From JAAGZL01 sp964628835 (lineage in GTDB: Bacteria > Pseudomonadota > Gammaproteobacteria > Chromatiales > Chromatiaceae), in NCBI GenBank assembly GCA_964628835.1, contig CAZVME010000001.1, positions 1 to 64,000 of the forward strand: 64,000 bases of DNA, given 5' to 3'. Below, piece after piece: positions 37,526-46,794 of the stretch. A program made the translations under genes and the position numbers. A model generated the notes under the pieces. That model made no database searches. It was not told where the DNA came from and saw only the letters and a list, made by a program, of their open reading frames with translations. Position 1 is the first letter of the stretch, and the number at the start of each line of letters is the position of its first letter.

Positions 37526-38557
37526 TCAAGCAAACTGCCGCAGAAACCGCAGATCATTCTCGAAAAACAGTCGCAGATCGTTCACCCCGTAGCGCAGCAT
37601 GGTTAGACGTTCAACCCCCATCCCAAATGCATATCCGGTGTACTCTTCACTATCTATACCAACATGTCTGAGCACCTCCGGGTGGATCATGCCGCAACCC
37701 AACACCTCCAGCCAGCCGGTGTTACCACACACTCGGCAACCACTGCCGCTGCACATGACACACTCGATATCCACCTCAGCGGACGGCTCGGTGAATGGGA
37801 AGTAGGAGGGGCGAAACCGCAGCTTCAGATCCTGTTCAAAGAAGCTGGTGAGAAAGTCATAGATCACACCCTTCAGATCGGCAAAAGAGACGTCGCGATC
37901 CACCAGAAAACCCTCCACCTGGTGAAACATCGGGGTGTGAGTCAGATCTGAGTCACAGCGATAGACCCGCCCTGGAGCGATGATCTTTAGAGGCGGCTCT
38001 GAATTTTCCATCACCCGGATCTGCACTGGTGAGGTGTGGGTGCGCAGCAGCAGATGCTCACCAAAATAGAAGGTGTCATGCATAGCGCGCGCGGGATGGT
38101 GGGCCGGGATATTCAGGGCCTCGAAGTTGTGGTAATCATCTTCGATCTCCGGTCCCTCAGCCACCTTAAAACCAGCATTGGCAAATAGCTTATTGATACG
38201 TTCCAGGGTCCGGGTAACCGGATGCAGGCCACCAGAGGCCTGGCCACGACCGGGTAGAGTAACGTCCACACTCTCTGATTTCAGACGCTCTTCCAGCGCC
38301 TGCTGCTCCAGCTCCTGCTTGCGTGAGGCTATCTTTGCCCCCAGTTCCTGCTTGGCGACGTTGATGGCTTGACCGGCGGCGGGACGCTCCTCCTTGGGCA
38401 GTGTACCCAACTTCTTCAATTGCGCAGTCAGAAGCCCACTCTTGCCCAGGTAGCGCACCCGAACCTCGTCCAGCTCCGCCAGTTTATCTGACTGGGAAAT
38501 CTGCTCACAGGCCTCATTGACCAGCTGCGTTAAGTCTAACTGGGAATCAACACCCAT
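37526..38557 (-). CDS. pheS: Phenylalanyl-tRNA synthetase, alpha subunit
   Basis: The 343-residue catalytic subunit has the N-terminal coiled coil, motif 2 region (GRVYRCDSDLTHTPMFHQVEG) and motif 3 (GYAFGMGVERLTMLRYGVND). It starts 26 bases after a strong terminator hairpin that follows rplT, so its expression may depend on readthrough or a promoter within that gap. Confidence 0.97.
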   Translation of the reverse strand: MGVDSQLDLTQLVNEACEQISQSDKLAELDEVRVRYLGKSGLLTAQLKKLGTLPKEERPAAGQAINVAKQELGAKIASRKQELEQQALEERLKSESVDVTLPGRGQASGGLHPVTRTLERINKLFANAGFKVAEGPEIEDDYHNFEALNIPAHHPARAMHDTFYFGEHLLLRTHTSPVQIRVMENSEPPLKIIAPGRVYRCDSDLTHTPMFHQVEGFLVDRDVSFADLKGVIYDFLTSFFEQDLKLRFRPSYFPFTEPSAEVDIECVMCSGSGCRVCGNTGWLEVLGCGMIHPEVLRHVGIDSEEYTGYAFGMGVERLTMLRYGVNDLRLFFENDLRFLRQFA

Positions 38558-38582
38558 TATTGCGGTTCCTTATCGGAAAAAA

Positions 38583-38616
38583 ATAAAAAAGGGGGAAAGG
38601 CGTAGGCCTTTCCCCC
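38583..38616 (-). terminator. Strong intrinsic terminator between rplT and pheS
   Basis: Minus strand GGGGGAAAGGC-ctac-GCCTTTCCCCC is a perfect 11-bp stem followed by TTTTTTATT. It could be an attenuator for pheST. I did not find a credible Phe-rich leader peptide before the stem. Confidence 0.85.
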
Positions 38617-38683
38617 TTTGATGTCATTTACATCACCAGCTGGATGCCGGATGGATGACAAGTGATGCAGGCGTTAGCCTTTA

Positions 38684-39043
38684 TCAGCTGGAGATACTGG
38701 CCTTGGCCTGTTCTGCCAGCGCGGCAAATGCCGGCTTGTCGAAGATAGCCAGATCGGCCAGGATCTTGCGATCAATCTCCACACCAGCCAGATTCAACCC
38801 GTGGATCATACGGCTGTAGGACAGTCCATTCTCGCGGGCGCCGGCGTTGATACGGGCAATCCACAGAGCGCGAAACTGACGCTTCTTCTGGCGACGGTCG
38901 CGGTAGGCATATTGACCAGCCTTGATGACCGCCTGTTTGGCAACTCGATAAATCTTACTACGGGCACCATAATAACCCTTAGCCTCTTTCAACACTTTTT
39001 TATGCTTGGCGTGTGCTGTTACACCACGTTTAACTCTAGGCAT
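38684..39043 (-). CDS. rplT: 50S ribosomal protein L20
   Basis: The 119-residue protein is L20 from start (MPRVKRGVTAHAKHKKVLKEAKGYYG) to end. It binds 23S rRNA and in many bacteria represses the infC-rpmI-rplT operon by binding its mRNA. Located 19 bases after rpmI. Confidence 0.98.
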   Translation of the reverse strand: MPRVKRGVTAHAKHKKVLKEAKGYYGARSKIYRVAKQAVIKAGQYAYRDRRQKKRQFRALWIARINAGARENGLSYSRMIHGLNLAGVEIDRKILADLAIFDKPAFAALAEQAKASISS

Positions 39044-39062
39044 GATTCAATCTCCAGTCCTG

Positions 39063-39260
39063 TCAGGCGTAAGGCAACATACGACGGGCAGCTGCCACAT
39101 CGGACTTGTGCACTTGAGCAGGGCAACGCAGCTGACGCTTACGCTTGGTGCTCTTCTTAGTCAGGATATGGCTACGATGGGACTGGCCACGCTTGAACGA
39201 CCCGGAAGCATTCTTTTTAAAACGCTTTGCCGCGCCGCGATTTGTCTTAATCTTCGGCAT
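39063..39260 (-). CDS. rpmI: 50S ribosomal protein L35
   Basis: The 65-residue basic protein starts MPKIKTNRGAAKRFKKNASG, the L35 signature. Second gene of the infC-rpmI-rplT operon. Confidence 0.98.
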   Translation of the reverse strand: MPKIKTNRGAAKRFKKNASGSFKRGQSHRSHILTKKSTKRKRQLRCPAQVHKSDVAAARRMLPYA

Positions 39261-39335
39261 TTTTCATAACTCCGCAATTTGTATTTTGAATACCTGCACT
39301 TTGTATGCAGATTCAAAATTTAAAGTTAATTACAT

Positions 39336-39854
39336 CTACTTTTTCTTGGGTGCTAGCACCATCACCATCTGCCGGCCTTCCATCTGGGCGTGTTGTTCTA
39401 CCTGACCCAATTCGGCCAGATCAGACTCAACTCTCTTCAACACTTCCAGACCCAGCTCGCGGTGGGCATGCTCACGACCGCGGAACCGCATGGTTACCTT
39501 GGTCTTATCCCCATCATTCAGGAAACGTATCAGGTTGCGTAGTTTTACCTGATAATCCCCTTCACCCGTCCCTGGACGAAATTTCACTTCTTTCACATGA
39601 ACCTGTTTCTGCTTCTTTTTCGCTGCCTGCTGCTGTTTTTTAGCATCAAATATAAATTTGCCAAAATCCATGATTCGACATACTGGTGGCTCAGCGTTGG
39701 GCTGAATTTCCACTAGGTCCAGACCTACCCCAGAGGCAGCCTCAATCGCCTTCTCCAATGATACAACTCCAGCCTGCTCTCCCTCTTGGTCGATTAACCT
39801 GACCTCGGGGGCAGTAATCTCATCATTCAGGCGATTCTTTCTTTTTACAGCGAT
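39336..39854 (-). CDS. infC: Translation initiation factor IF-3, with non-standard start codon
   Basis: IF-3 binds the 30S subunit and checks initiator tRNA and start codon. Homology continues 32 codons upstream of the first conventional start: KRKNRLNDEITAPEVRLID is the family N-terminus. The only position with proper spacing is ATC at 39854, 8 bases after GGAGG. No ATG, GTG or TTG lies there. This gives 172 residues, close to the family norm. Rare start codons (AUU in E. coli) let IF-3 repress its own translation, and ATC would do the same here. The C-terminal domain is intact (EVKFRPGTGEGDYQVKLRNL). Confidence 0.93.
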   Translation of the reverse strand: MAVKRKNRLNDEITAPEVRLIDQEGEQAGVVSLEKAIEAASGVGLDLVEIQPNAEPPVCRIMDFGKFIFDAKKQQQAAKKKQKQVHVKEVKFRPGTGEGDYQVKLRNLIRFLNDGDKTKVTMRFRGREHAHRELGLEVLKRVESDLAELGQVEQHAQMEGRQMVMVLAPKKK

Positions 39855-39931
39855 AACAGTTTCCTCCGAAACAAGTAAAGCCTGCGCCGCACCTTTGACC
39901 TACCTCTCAGTGGTCTCTGGCAGCACAAGCT

Positions 39932-41845
39932 CTATAATTCTCTTCCGACCGACACTTCCTCGCCCATCTTCTCCAGGAACTCTTCGACACTCATACTTCC
40001 GAGGTCTTCACCGGAGCGGCTACGGACAGCCACGGTCCCATTTTCCATCTCACGGTCACCAACTACCAGCAGGTAGGGCACCCGTCTCAATGTGTGCTCG
40101 CGAATTTTAAAGCCGATCTTCTCGTTTCTCAAGTCCATTTCTGCCCTAAAACCATGTTTTTTCACAGTTTGGGTCACTTTTTCCACATATTCGGCCTGTC
40201 TATCGGTAATATTCATCACTACTAGCTGCTGCGGTGACAACCACAGGGGCAGCGCACCGGCATAATGTTCAATCAAAATTCCGATAAATCGTTCCAAAGA
40301 ACCGAGGATGGCCCGATGCAACATCACCGGGGTCTGCTTGCTGTTATCCTCGGACACATACTGGGCGCCCAGGCGTCCCGGCATGGAGAAATCCAGCTGG
40401 ATGGTACCCAACTGCCACACTCGATTCAGGCAGTCGCGCAGGGAGAACTCAATCTTAGGACCATAGAATGCTCCCTCACCCGGCTGCAGCTCCCAATCCA
40501 GCTCCTTATGATTGAGCGCCTCTTCCAGGGATTTTTCCGCTTTTTCCCACAACTCATCGGCACCCACCCGTTTTTCCGGTCTGGTGGATAGCTTTACCAG
40601 TACGTCCTCAAAACCAAAGTCGCGATACACCTCATACAGCAGATCGATAAAGTCAGAGACCTCTGAGATGATCTGATCTTCGGTGCAGAAGATATGGGCA
40701 TCATCCTGCACGAAATTGCGCACCCGCATCAGACCATGCAGGGTACCGGACGGCTCATTGCGGTGGCAGGAGCCAAACTCGGCCATACGTAGCGGCAGAT
40801 CACGATAGCTCTTCAGACCATGGTTATAGATCTGGATATGGGCCGGGCAATTCATGGGCTTGATGGCGTATTCACGATTCTCCGAATGGGTGGAGAAGAT
40901 CATGTCACCGAATTTTTCCCAGTGACCGGACTTTTCCCACAGGGAACGGTCTAGAACCTGAGGCGTGTGCACCTCCTGATAACCGTGATTGCGCAGCTTG
41001 GCCCGAATATAATCCTGGATAACGACGTATATCTGCCACCCCTTGTCGTGCCAGAACACCATACCAGGGGCCTCTTCCTGGGTATGAAACAGGTCCTGGG
41101 CCTTACCGATCTTGCGATGATCGCGCTTCTCCGCCTCCTCCAGCCGATGCAGATAGGCCTTGAGATCTTTCTTATCCTTCCAGGCAGTTCCATAGATGCG
41201 TTGCAGCATCTCGTTATCCGAGTTGCCGCGCCAGTAGGCGCCAGCCACCTTCATCAGCTTAAACGCCTTTAGCCTGCCAGTACTTGGCACATGGGGACCA
41301 CGGCACAGATCTGTGAATTCCCCTTGTTGGTAAAGCGAAATGTGCTGATCCTCCGGGATGTCCTCGATGATCTCGGCCTTGTACTCCTCACCTATCTCAC
41401 GAAAGAAACTCACCGCCTCATCCCGCTCCATAACCTGGCGATGAATTGACACATCTCCTTTCACCAGCCTCTTCATCTGCGCCTCGATGGCAGCAAGATC
41501 TTCCATAGTAAATGGTCGTTCGTAAGAGAAGTCGTAGTAGAAACCATCTTCTATATTGGGGCCGATGGTGACCTGGGCGGTGGGGAACAGCTCCTTCACC
41601 GCCTGCGCCATTAGATGCGCAGTGGAGTGACGAATGATATCCAGACCATCCTCATCACGCTCGGTGATGATGGCCAATTCTGAATCCGCATCCATCACAT
41701 GGGAGCTATCCACCAGAGCACCGTTCACACGTCCGGCCAGGGCGGCCCGAGCCAGCCCGGCCCCTATAGATGCCGCAACATCATATACAGATACCGGATC
41801 ATCAAAACTGCGCTGGGAACCATCAGGGAGGGTAATTACGGGCAT
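39932..41845 (-). CDS. thrS: Threonyl-tRNA synthetase
   Basis: The 637-residue enzyme has the N-terminal TGS domain (MPVITLPDGSQRSF), the editing domain with HSTAHLMAQAVKELFP, the class II core (GSCHRNEPSGTLHGLMRVRNF; motif 3 HRAILGSLERFIGILIEHY) and the C-terminal anticodon-binding domain (LRRVPYLLVVGDREM). It begins the translation operon. Its leader carries a terminator hairpin and a second stem, so autoregulation or attenuation is likely. Confidence 0.97.
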   Translation of the reverse strand: MPVITLPDGSQRSFDDPVSVYDVAASIGAGLARAALAGRVNGALVDSSHVMDADSELAIITERDEDGLDIIRHSTAHLMAQAVKELFPTAQVTIGPNIEDGFYYDFSYERPFTMEDLAAIEAQMKRLVKGDVSIHRQVMERDEAVSFFREIGEEYKAEIIEDIPEDQHISLYQQGEFTDLCRGPHVPSTGRLKAFKLMKVAGAYWRGNSDNEMLQRIYGTAWKDKKDLKAYLHRLEEAEKRDHRKIGKAQDLFHTQEEAPGMVFWHDKGWQIYVVIQDYIRAKLRNHGYQEVHTPQVLDRSLWEKSGHWEKFGDMIFSTHSENREYAIKPMNCPAHIQIYNHGLKSYRDLPLRMAEFGSCHRNEPSGTLHGLMRVRNFVQDDAHIFCTEDQIISEVSDFIDLLYEVYRDFGFEDVLVKLSTRPEKRVGADELWEKAEKSLEEALNHKELDWELQPGEGAFYGPKIEFSLRDCLNRVWQLGTIQLDFSMPGRLGAQYVSEDNSKQTPVMLHRAILGSLERFIGILIEHYAGALPLWLSPQQLVVMNITDRQAEYVEKVTQTVKKHGFRAEMDLRNEKIGFKIREHTLRRVPYLLVVGDREMENGTVAVRSRSGEDLGSMSVEEFLEKMGEEVSVGREL

Positions 41846-41885
41846 AATCTGTTCCTTATCAGTGGTGACCCATACGAAAGGTCAC

Positions 41886-41941
41886 TTGAACCTGAACCAA
41901 CTGATTCAGGTTGAATAAAAAACCGGGTCATAATGACCCGG
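41886..41941 (-). promoter_or_regulatory. thrS leader: terminator followed by second hairpin
   Basis: On the minus strand CCGGGTC-attat-GACCCGG (41941-41923) is followed by TTTTTTATT, then by a stem TTCAACCTGAA ... TTCAGGTTCAA (41915-41886) with one mismatch. thrS starts 40 bases later. The first stem is an intrinsic terminator inside the leader of the candidate promoter at 41962-41991. Confidence 0.7.
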
Positions 41942-41961
41942 CATGAAATTTGATGGGCGCG

Positions 41962-41991
41962 ATTGTAGCAATACAGAACACAATAAATCAA
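41962..41991 (-). promoter_or_regulatory. Candidate thrS promoter
   Basis: TTGATT (41991-41986), 18 bases, TACAAT (41967-41962). Transcription would start about 15 bases before the leader terminator. Confidence 0.55.
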
Positions 41992-42148
41992 ACATTTTTT
42001 CATGTAACATAAGGATATTACAAGCTTTTGCCCACGCTTATAGCTCTCTCTGCATTCAGACAAAAACATCTAAATATGAGCCCAGAGTCAGATTTGATTT
42101 TTGATTGGCGAGGAGCGCTAAAGAACCACACTCAATAAACATGATTTT

Positions 42149-43120
42149 TTAGTGGCCTGGAAGACAAATCCTTTTGCTCTTGACCGCTATAACAGTACGT
42201 ATCAATAATAGGCCAACGATGCAGGTAAGCAGCAAAAGAAGTCCACCACCAATCCATTGGAATATTGATTTCCCTGTCTGCTCAAACATTACCATGCTGG
42301 CGATACTTATGGCTGCCAGCGGAAACGAATAAGCCCACCAGGAGAGGAAAAACTCCAGTTTCATGAAACGCCTGACTTGGGTAAAAAGCAGCAGTGTCAG
42401 GAACAGACCGCCGTAGTAGAGTATCCGAGCGAAGGTATCCAATTCACCGGTCAGACGCATGTAGGCCATGAAACCAACAGCCGGCGGGGCAATCAGGATA
42501 AACAGGGTCGGTAATAATCTCTGTTCAATCGGATTATGAAACAGTACCCGGTTGAAGAGGATGGTCATCAAAATAATCCAGAATAGCATCCCGATACTAA
42601 AGAAGAACCAGGAAACCTCAGGATATCCCAATTGCATACCTGCCACAGGTACCAATGCATTACCAACAGCTGGGATAAACCAGGCGGGATTCATGTGATG
42701 AATCTCAAACTGCTCATGGTGCATCCAGACACTCACCACATAGAGAGTAAATACCAGATGAAGTGCGCACCCAATCAACCATAGCAAATGAGTGATTGAC
42801 ATATTGATGGGCATAAAGCAGATGGACAGTAGCAACATACTGATCGATATGGACGGGAAAAAATTGAGCTTGATCGGATGCTTCAGTTCCTGCAATACAG
42901 ATGAGTTGTAACGTATCACCTTAGCACTATAGATGAGTGCGAATCCCACAAAAATACTAGCTGTTATTCCCACTAGCAAGCTATTGATATGCAGATCAAC
43001 ACCCAAAATATGTTGAGCCTTTTCCCAACCAATAGTCAGGCCAGAAAGGCCCATAACCATCGCAAAAAAGGAGACTGGGAAATTCTCCAGTCGCGTAGAG
43101 TTTTTTATTGTCGATTCCAC
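42149..43120 (-). CDS. SLAC1/TehA-type anion channel family protein
   Basis: The 323-residue protein has about ten membrane helices and the SLAC1/TDT family pattern: ENFPVSFFAMVMGLSGLTIGW at the N-terminus, the HHMNPAWFIPAVGNALVPVAG segment and LEFFLSWWAYSFPLAAISIA near the end. Relatives move anions or export tellurite-like ions and sulfite. The substrate here is unknown. It stands alone, with a 220-base gap to the next plus-strand gene. Confidence 0.88.
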   Translation of the reverse strand: MESTIKNSTRLENFPVSFFAMVMGLSGLTIGWEKAQHILGVDLHINSLLVGITASIFVGFALIYSAKVIRYNSSVLQELKHPIKLNFFPSISISMLLLSICFMPINMSITHLLWLIGCALHLVFTLYVVSVWMHHEQFEIHHMNPAWFIPAVGNALVPVAGMQLGYPEVSWFFFSIGMLFWIILMTILFNRVLFHNPIEQRLLPTLFILIAPPAVGFMAYMRLTGELDTFARILYYGGLFLTLLLFTQVRRFMKLEFFLSWWAYSFPLAAISIASMVMFEQTGKSIFQWIGGGLLLLLTCIVGLLLIRTVIAVKSKRICLPGH

Positions 43121-43340
43121 TACTGCACTCCGAGTTAATACATTACTTTAATCCTGAGTTAAATTGTAGGTAAGTCTCAGCACGGTTCATTGAAGATTAT
43201 CAATCTATGCTATTTTTATCCAGACACCAAGCTAATTGAGAATCTTCAATGACCCAAGCATAAATCATTATTATTTTGTCGCAAATATTTTAACCGGCAA
43301 CCGCAGCATTCTGGCCGTAAACCTATGGGCTTTATAAATA

Positions 43341-43763
43341 ATGGATAGATTTACACGAAATTACAGTATTAATTTAAGCATATGTGTCTTAATCATGCTG
43401 GTCTGGGCACTATATGAAGATCCTCAAGTATCAGACCTAAACCATCTACTCGAACAAGATACAGAAATCTTTGGCTACCCGTACCGATTCCAGATTATCC
43501 GTTTGCAGAACAGGGTTGCAACGATAAGCACACCACGCTCTACTGACTTTCCAGTATATAAGGCATTAGGGATAATTTATCCTCATTTGGCTAACCGCAC
43601 TCAAGATAATCCTGACATAATGAAGGCGCAGCAAAAGTTGGCACAAATACAGAAACGGGCAAAGGCCATTGTCATGAAGTCAGACAAAGCCATCAGCATA
43701 CGCTGGGAACTTGATAAAGACTGGCTTAGTCAACATGGTATATATTTAAGCTCGCAGAAATAA
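43341..43763 (+). CDS. Membrane-anchored protein of unknown function
   Basis: The 140-residue protein has one N-terminal membrane segment (NLSICVLIMLVWALY) and an extracytoplasmic part. That part holds YRFQIIRLQNRVATISTPRS, a helical stretch (MKAQQKLAQIQKRAKAIVMKS) and the end SIRWELDKDWLSQHGI. I do not recognise a named family. It faces the end of norD across 5 bases and is not part of that operon. Confidence 0.6.
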   Translation: MDRFTRNYSINLSICVLIMLVWALYEDPQVSDLNHLLEQDTEIFGYPYRFQIIRLQNRVATISTPRSTDFPVYKALGIIYPHLANRTQDNPDIMKAQQKLAQIQKRAKAIVMKSDKAISIRWELDKDWLSQHGIYLSSQK

Positions 43764-43768
43764 ACACT

Positions 43769-45604
43769 CTATGCAGTCAGTCTCGCGTATAGAAGTGGTA
43801 GCTCTTTCGGCAGTTGCGACGGTTTGTGGATCACCACGTATCCTCCGCTACCAAACAAGTATGGCAGGTAGTCGTTGGCCCGGTTGTCGATGGTAACGCA
43901 GAATGGCTGCAGACCAAGTTGGCGCGCCTCGTGGATAGCGTGACGGGTATCCTCGATCCCATAACGCCCTTCATACTTATCCAGATCATTAGGCTTTCCA
44001 TCGGTGAGCAGCAACAGCATACGGCGGCTTGCCGGTTCATCTTTGAGCAGTTTGCTCCCATAGCGGATGGCAGCACCCATGCGGGTATAGTAGCCGGGTT
44101 TGATGGCGTTGATCCGCCCCCGAATAGAAGCGGTGTAGGTTTCATCAAAGGTCTTAAGCTGATGGAAACGGACCGGATCACGGCGCCGGGATGAAAAGCC
44201 ATGTATGGCAAAGCGATCCCTGGTGGCGGCCAAACTCTCTGCAAACAGAAACAGGCTGTTGCGGATTACGTCGATGACCCGAGCATGATCATTGATCCAG
44301 GAGTCGGTGGAGAGGGAGAGGTCGGCCAGCAACAGGCAGGCCAAGTCCCGGGCGCCGACCCTGAGATCCCGGTAGAGACCGTCAGCGGCGGCAACATGTC
44401 CTGACTCACGATCGGCGACAAAACGCAGATATGCATCCAGGTCGACCTCACTACCCTCCTGTTGGGCAGGATGCCAGATACGCGCTGGAGCAATGTGTTG
44501 AAACTGGGCCCGCAGGCGCCTGGCGGTACGCCGCAGATGGTCGGGTAGTTCACACGGTTCGGCATCTGCGGACAGCATGGGTACGATGCGGCAGTGATCA
44601 GCTTGCAGGTGTTGGGCTCTATAATCCCACTCCGGCAACAGGATGCCGCTGTTTAACACCAGGTCGTCATGGGCCTCAGAGGGCAGGTCCAGGTCAAACC
44701 GCAGCCGACCAGCGGTGGATTTTCCGTCACGACTGATGCTCATCACATCCATATCATCGGCAATGTCCGATGCCTGCTCCAGGTCATCGTTCTCTTCAGT
44801 CCCCCGGTCCACCTTGGCAAATTCTCCCCAGGTAAAGATATTCTCCATGCGGATGGTAACCAGTCCTCGATCCTCCTGAGGAGTATCGGTGCGTTCAGCC
44901 TTGCGGCGGCGCTGTTCCTCCAGCGTTGTTTTTTCGCCGTTAGGTTGTCGATCTGCATCTACGTCCGGCACCTCACCAGACTGAGTGCCAGTCAGAGGCG
45001 GGTCTGGATGCAGCCACAGAGGCACGGGGTGAGGAGGCCTCTTGGCCACTGGTAACTGATTCTGACTGCCCGGTTCCTGTAACGCCAGTCGAATACACCT
45101 CTCCTGCGCTGCCTCCTGCCGATTGAGTCTTGCCGGATCTGGACGTAGTGCAATATGGGCCGCCACCAACCGTTGGTAGCGGGGACGAATCCCCGGGTAA
45201 CTATCCAGGGTCTCGAGGGTAAGTCGTTGGTTTCTGATAAACCATGACTCCTCTGTTTGACCATCTGCAACTGCCAGTGCGGCCAGCCAGAGGTAGAGGT
45301 CACGGTTCAGTTCCAGGGTGGGAAAGCTATCGATTGAGACAGGCAGGCGTAGGGAGTGTTCATCCCGCCACGCCAGTTCCACTCTTCTATTGGTGCCTGC
45401 GATGCGCTGCAACAGGTTGCGACGGGCACCGTGCCGGGTGGTGGTTGCCCCATCCACCTGCAGACCGCCATCACCACCAAGAGCCCGGAACATAACCCCG
45501 ACGCCGAGGCGAACCTGGTCCAGATGCACCACGGCATCCGGATAACCAGTATCCGCCATTCGGGTGATCAGACGGTCCCAGATTTCGCCTACTTTATCTT
45601 CCAT
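43769..45604 (-). CDS. norD: Nitric oxide reductase activation protein NorD
   Basis: The 611-residue protein ends in a von Willebrand A domain with the MIDAS motif DLSLSTDS and LLLLTDGKPNDLDKYEGRYG. The middle is acidic and Asp/Glu-rich. NorD works with the AAA+ protein NorQ to assemble or activate NorCB, probably by inserting the non-haem iron. It is the last gene of norCBEFQD. Confidence 0.93.
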   Translation of the reverse strand: MEDKVGEIWDRLITRMADTGYPDAVVHLDQVRLGVGVMFRALGGDGGLQVDGATTTRHGARRNLLQRIAGTNRRVELAWRDEHSLRLPVSIDSFPTLELNRDLYLWLAALAVADGQTEESWFIRNQRLTLETLDSYPGIRPRYQRLVAAHIALRPDPARLNRQEAAQERCIRLALQEPGSQNQLPVAKRPPHPVPLWLHPDPPLTGTQSGEVPDVDADRQPNGEKTTLEEQRRRKAERTDTPQEDRGLVTIRMENIFTWGEFAKVDRGTEENDDLEQASDIADDMDVMSISRDGKSTAGRLRFDLDLPSEAHDDLVLNSGILLPEWDYRAQHLQADHCRIVPMLSADAEPCELPDHLRRTARRLRAQFQHIAPARIWHPAQQEGSEVDLDAYLRFVADRESGHVAAADGLYRDLRVGARDLACLLLADLSLSTDSWINDHARVIDVIRNSLFLFAESLAATRDRFAIHGFSSRRRDPVRFHQLKTFDETYTASIRGRINAIKPGYYTRMGAAIRYGSKLLKDEPASRRMLLLLTDGKPNDLDKYEGRYGIEDTRHAIHEARQLGLQPFCVTIDNRANDYLPYLFGSGGYVVIHKPSQLPKELPLLYARLTA

Positions 45605-45676
45605 CTAAGCACTCATTTCTCAGTTATACAGAAGGGATCTGAGTCAAATTTGACTCAGACCACACAAAACCCTGCA

Positions 45677-46489
45677 CTAAACCCCAAAAGTAACGCCCAC
45701 AACCTCCATCAGCGCCTGGATAGTCTCTGCATCATCGGTCAGCGGTTCCACCAAGGCAGCGCGGCACGCTTCCAGAGGCTCATAGCCACCGAGGATCAGG
45801 GTTGCGGTATAGACCAGCAGACGAGTGGATGCAGCCTCTTCCAGGTCATGGTCTTTCAGTGCCCGCAGTGCGTTGGCCAGGATTACCAAGCGCTTGGCCA
45901 GAGTGCTGTCGATGCCGGTCTCTCCCATCAGGATCTGTTGTTCCAGTTCCGGCTTGGGGAAATCAAAACGCTGGGCGATGAAGCGTTGCTTGGTGCTGGG
46001 TTTCATCCCCTTGAGCAGGTTCTGGTAACCGGGGTTGTAGGAGACCACCAGCATGAACTCCGGTGGCGCCTGCAGGATCTCTCCGGTCCGTTCAATGGGC
46101 AGGATGCGCCGGTCATCGGTGAGGGGATGCAGCACCACCGTAGTGTCCTTGCGCGCCTCCACCACCTCGTCCAGATAACAGATGGCACCCTCCCTGACCG
46201 CCCGGGTCAGTGGTCCATCACTCCAGTAGGTACCGCCATCTCCGATCAGGTGGCGTCCTACCAGATCGGATGCCGTAAGATCATCATGGCATGACACGGT
46301 ATAGACCGGACGTTCCAGTCTGGCTGCCATATAGTTGATGAACCGGGTCTTGCCACACCCCGTTGGTCCCTTGATGAGCATGGGCAGTTGATGCCGATAG
46401 GCGTGTTCAAACAGGGCGACTTCATTACCCTGTGGTTTATAGAACGGATGTTCCGGTTGTTCTATTTTCAATGCAGTTGGATTTGTCAT
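45677..46489 (-). CDS. norQ: AAA+ ATPase NorQ
   Basis: The 270-residue MoxR-type ATPase has Walker A GPTGCGKT (residues 41-48), Walker B AICYLDEVVEA and a sensor region VVSYNPGYQNLLKGMKPSTKQRF. It is the CbbQ/NirQ/NorQ group partner of NorD, which follows 72 bases downstream. Confidence 0.95.
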   Translation of the reverse strand: MTNPTALKIEQPEHPFYKPQGNEVALFEHAYRHQLPMLIKGPTGCGKTRFINYMAARLERPVYTVSCHDDLTASDLVGRHLIGDGGTYWSDGPLTRAVREGAICYLDEVVEARKDTTVVLHPLTDDRRILPIERTGEILQAPPEFMLVVSYNPGYQNLLKGMKPSTKQRFIAQRFDFPKPELEQQILMGETGIDSTLAKRLVILANALRALKDHDLEEAASTRLLVYTATLILGGYEPLEACRAALVEPLTDDAETIQALMEVVGVTFGV

Positions 46490-46523
46490 AATCTTTTCTC
46501 GGTGCTAATTACTGGTTTGCTAA

Positions 46524-46793
46524 TTAAAAAGCGATGCTGATCAAAAAGCCTGGTATGAATAGCCAGATAGAGACCGGCCAGCGCCAAAATCCGCGCAGTC
46601 GTTTCAAGCCCATAAAATAGCTCCCGACCAGATGCCCTTTAATCAGGGCAAGGAACAGGACAAAGAGCGATACCTCCAGGCCACCGAGCCCCATCTGTCC
46701 GATCAGGTAGGTGACGAGGGTAAAAACCATCAGAAAGATGTAGACCCAAGTGCAGGAGCGGATATTGAAAGTTTGTTTTTTCTCCATGATCAT
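46524..46793 (-). CDS. norF: NorF-like cytochrome c oxidase subunit IV family protein
   Basis: The 89-residue protein has three membrane helices, including TWVYIFLMVFTLVTYLIGQM and VSLFVLFLALIKGHLVGSYF. The LIKG-x-LVGSYFM motif is typical of prokaryotic subunit IV. The gene starts one base after norE ends, so the two are translationally linked. NorF supports full NO reductase activity in some denitrifiers, but its role is not catalytic. Confidence 0.85.
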   Translation of the reverse strand: MIMEKKQTFNIRSCTWVYIFLMVFTLVTYLIGQMGLGGLEVSLFVLFLALIKGHLVGSYFMGLKRLRGFWRWPVSIWLFIPGFLISIAF

Positions 46794-46794
46794 C

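Noticed and set aside
38560..38636. Possible Phe-rich leader peptide before pheS
   Set aside because: The Phe codons come only from the terminator T run, which lies after the stem, so it cannot work as a classic attenuation peptide.
45356..46294. 312-codon plus-strand frame
   Set aside because: Antisense to norQ and norD, which have clear motifs.
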